A stretch of DNA of 7,321 nt from an uncultured Pseudomonadales bacterium. GTDB taxonomy: Bacteria; Pseudomonadota; Gammaproteobacteria; Pseudomonadales; IMCC2047. The position numbers and the translations under genes were made by a program. This document shows, in pieces, positions 6,111-7,321 of the stretch. The stretch lies in contig CAMYKE010000070.1 of NCBI GenBank assembly GCA_947258895.1, positions 1-7,321 on the forward strand, read 5' to 3'. The notes below the pieces were generated by a model. The model was not told the origin of the DNA and did no database searches. It saw nothing but the letters and a program-made list of their open reading frames with translations. Every line of letters begins with the position of its first letter. The first letter of the stretch is position 1.

Positions 6111-6131
6111 CCCATTGCTTACCCCAAATTA

Positions 6132-6831
6132 TTAGAAATTCTTGTTTAGCCGCAATTCTTCGACATAACAAACGCCCTTTGAATCCCTTTTTCCATCATC
6201 GAGCCGAATCTTGATTTCCTTGCCTGCCATATATGCTTCCAATGCTGCGCGGTACATAGCTCTGCCCTGGTCTGTATTCAATATTCGCACAACTACCAAA
6301 CCGGTTGATTTTGAAACTTTACACTTTCCTGCAGTCGTCAAACCTGTGATATAAAGAACAGCCAGCTGGTCATTTGTAATACTGCTTATATAAATATCAG
6401 AAACCGTTCCTGACACATCAAAGGTCGCAGAATTTGCCGCCGAGCTAGCTAGAGTCTCCGTGCCCGCTACCGCCACCGCCACCACTTCAGCCTGTTTCAA
6501 GCAGTTGTAGACCGAGAAGGTTTGCTGGCTATTTACCAGCTCTGTTTTTTCCACCAACACATTCCCACCAATCCTGGCCGCCTCTTTGCGTGCCATGTTA
6601 CGCACCTCGATGATGGCTTTCATGTCGGAGCTAGAATTTCATGTCGGTGCTAGAAGTATTCCACTTGTTTCTGGCTTTGCCCGTGGCAGTGCCGAGCAAC
6701 TCGCATTCCGCGACATCCGTGCTGCTGCGCAGCACCACGGGCTCAGCCCCGGGCCGGATGTTGATCCCCGCGCAGGAGCAAATTGCCACCAGCAAGACAG
6801 ATACCGTAGAAAGCTGCATTAATCTGCGCAT
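6132..6831 (-). pseudogene. DUF4156-like outer-membrane lipoprotein with an extra C-terminal domain, split by a 19-bp duplication
   Basis: The ATG at 6831 has GAGG 8 nt upstream and starts a lipoprotein signal (MRRLMQLSTVSVLLVAICSC, likely lipidated at C20; the box I-C-S-C is slightly unusual). The next part, RPGAEPVVLRSS, CELLGTATGKARNKW, resembles DUF4156 lipoproteins, but the frame stops at 6631. The second half continues in another frame from ~6623: AIIEVRNMARKEAARIGGNV, FSVYNC. Removing one 19-bp unit at 6618-6655 joins both halves in frame as ...NTSSSDMKAIIEVRN..., giving 226 residues. After FSVYNC comes an Ala/Val-rich linker and a second domain (VSDIYISSITNDQLAVLYI, RAMYRAALEAYMAGKEIKIR, GVCYVEELRLN) like small beta-rich secreted domains of unknown function. 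The distal part could still be made from ATG 6623 but would lack the export signal. Confidence 0.75.
6618..6655. repeat. Perfectly adjacent 19-bp tandem duplication inside the lipoprotein gene
   Basis: Units 6618-6636 and 6637-6655 (TTTCATGTCGGAGCTAGAA and the same with T for A at one position) are identical at 18 of 19 bases. Because 19 is not a multiple of three, the extra unit shifts the frame and creates a TAG at 6631-6633. Confidence 0.9.
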
Positions 6832-6839
6832 AATCCAAT

Positions 6840-6843
6840 CCTC
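6840..6843 (-). promoter_or_regulatory. Ribosome binding site of the lipoprotein gene
   Basis: GAGG on the minus strand, 8 nt before ATG 6831; supports this start for the lipoprotein. Confidence 0.6.
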
Positions 6844-6869
6844 AATGTAGTGTCATAAAAAGTAACGCC

Positions 6870-6897
6870 ATAATACACAATCGCGCTTTGGCATGAA
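6870..6897 (-). promoter_or_regulatory. Candidate promoter of the lipoprotein gene
   Basis: On the minus strand TTCATG (6897-6892) and TATTAT (6875-6870) are 16 bp apart, giving a start about 30 nt upstream of the ATG at 6831. The -10 is good and the -35 weak. Confidence 0.35.
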
Positions 6898-6923
6898 TCG
6901 AAAGAAATTTATTTTTACATGTT

Positions 6924-6969
6924 GATTTGCACTTAAATCTGTCCCAGATTTGCATCTAAAATTGACCCA
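6924..6969. repeat. Two tandem 23-bp IS21 terminal repeats
   Basis: Units 6924-6946 and 6947-6969 both begin GATTTGCA and end CCCA and match at 18 of 23 bases. Stacked repeats of this kind at the ends are the transposase-binding sites of IS21-family elements. Confidence 0.75.
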
Positions 6970-6983
6970 CCCTGGTCGCCAGA

Positions 6984-7112
6984 TTATGGCCCGGATTTGG
7001 TTTTTTTTGCTGCCTCCTGACCTGTCGTAGCGTGTTTGAGGCGCTAGCTGTCACCACCTGTCTCCAGAATATGGCAGTGATGGGTCAGTCGGTCCAACGG
7101 GGAGGTTACTGT
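6984..7112 (-). pseudogene. IstB (IS21-family helper ATPase), C-terminal fragment with a stop codon
   Basis: The minus-strand frame reads SPLDRLTHHCHILETGGDS, then TAG (7044-7046), then RLKHATTGQEAA and a TAA at 6984-6986. DRLTHHC.ILETG.DSYR is the conserved C-terminal motif of IstB, so the TAG replaces the usual tyrosine codon. IstB is the AAA+ ATPase that helps the IstA transposase choose and stabilise its target. Only ~40 codons remain, so this copy cannot work. Confidence 0.75.
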
Positions 7113-7135
7113 AAAAGGGGACGGAGGGATTTATT
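7113..7135. repeat. AAAAGGGGACGGAGGG-type motif
   Basis: The sequence AAAAGGGGACGGAGGG and following TTTATT resemble a motif I recall as recurrent in many proteobacterial genomes near Y1 (REP-associated) transposases. Only one copy is in this window. It lies exactly at the junction between the IS21 and recombinase fragments. Confidence 0.35.
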
Positions 7136-7198
7136 GTTGATCGAATCCAGGTGCCGCTTGCAGGAGGACAGCTTTTTAAACGTTCAGCGACGGAGGAA

Positions 7199-7321
7199 AT
7201 GATATTAATTTTCCAAGAGTCCGCATTGTGGCGTGTCCATGATCGAAAGCACATTTTCGGTCGGCGGTTGGAGGCAAGAGGTGTCAGTTCTGAGACGCGA
7301 CAGGTGTTGTTGGGTCACAAT
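7199..7321 (+). pseudogene. Tyrosine recombinase (integrase), C-terminal catalytic fragment, running off the window
   Basis: The plus-strand frame reads SALWRVHDRKHIFGRRLEAR then GVSSETRQVLLGHN up to the window edge. This matches the core of tyrosine recombinases (VRVHDLRHTFGRRLRAAGVS...R..LLGH), with box II histidine and the LLGH motif present. The expected HDLRH is HDRKH, so the box II arginine is replaced by lysine, suggesting loss of activity. The frame is open back to 7115, but the sequence before ~7199 has no integrase sense and an IS21 fragment lies upstream, so the N-terminal half is missing. The final catalytic tyrosine would be beyond the window. Confidence 0.65.

Larger units (their letters stand above)
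4692..6123 (-). mobile_element. Complete IS1111-group (IS110 family) insertion sequence, ~1.43 kb
   Basis: The element carries one transposase gene on the minus strand, 14-bp perfect subterminal inverted repeats at 4706-4719 and 6097-6110, and a ~257-nt non-coding stretch beyond the transposase stop. Subterminal rather than terminal repeats, and no obvious target duplication, are characteristic of the IS1111 group. Ends are set by comparison with the abutting deleted copy: left end TTTGTTTTGCGT, right end CATTGCTTACC. Because the copies are in tandem, the exact boundary could be shifted by a few bases. It lies 8 bp from the stop of the lipoprotein gene and probably within an IS66-family end. 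Confidence 0.8.
6920..7112 (-). mobile_element. IS21-family element, right-end fragment
   Basis: The fragment starts TGTTGATTTGCAC on the plus strand, with the TG...CA tip typical of IS21, carries two tandem 23-bp terminal repeats, and then the tail of istB reading outward on the minus strand. The rest of the element (istA and most of istB) is missing; the homology stops at ~7112, where a recombinase fragment begins. Confidence 0.7.

Overview
The window looks like a decayed accessory segment of a proteobacterial chromosome, most likely a gammaproteobacterium. The reasons are the mix of IS families (IS110, IS1111, IS66 and IS21 types), an AraC-type regulator beside a polyol-type ABC binding protein, and small outer-membrane lipoprotein and periplasmic genes with good Shine-Dalgarno sites. 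No rRNA, tRNA or CRISPR array was seen, and no species is claimed.

Left part (1-3085, all minus strand): remains of what looks like a polyol (mannitol/sorbitol-like) uptake and oxidation locus. It holds a partial periplasmic solute-binding protein gene (1-1121), a control region with two palindromes, an intact regulator gene (1610-2464), and a frameshifted C-terminal remnant of a mannitol-dehydrogenase-family enzyme (about 2762-3085). The regulator is the most unusual gene. Its C-terminal half is a normal AraC DNA-binding domain, but its N-terminal half resembles the NAD-binding Rossmann domain of D-2-hydroxyacid dehydrogenases, with an altered glycine motif.

Middle part (3086-4630): an AT-rich gap, then a pile of broken genes on the plus strand. 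These are a frameshifted small secreted protein (3472 to about 3727), a truncated and frameshifted IS110-family transposase (about 3722-4235), an unidentified stretch with an inverted repeat built on the octamer ATGCCGAA, and the last ~45 codons of an IS66-family transposase (to 4615).

Central mobile element (4631-6123): an apparently intact IS1111-group element (4692-6123) with a 347-residue transposase on the minus strand, 14-bp subterminal inverted repeats, and a ~257-nt non-coding segment downstream of the transposase where the guide (bridge/seek) RNA of such elements is expected. Directly abutting it is a 61-bp piece (4631-4691) that reads as the two outer ends of the same element fused, i.e. 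an internally deleted tandem copy. The pair seems to sit in the end of the IS66-family element.

Right part (6124-7321): a lipoprotein gene (6132-6831, minus) with a DUF4156-like N-terminal half, split into two frames by an exact 19-bp tandem duplication; the end of an IS21-family element with its two 23-bp tandem terminal repeats and the tail of istB carrying a stop codon (6920-7112); and a 5'-truncated tyrosine recombinase fragment running off the window (about 7199-7321).

Overall, only the binding protein (as far as visible), the regulator and the IS1111 transposase look intact. Everything else is being eroded by insertion, frameshift and deletion.
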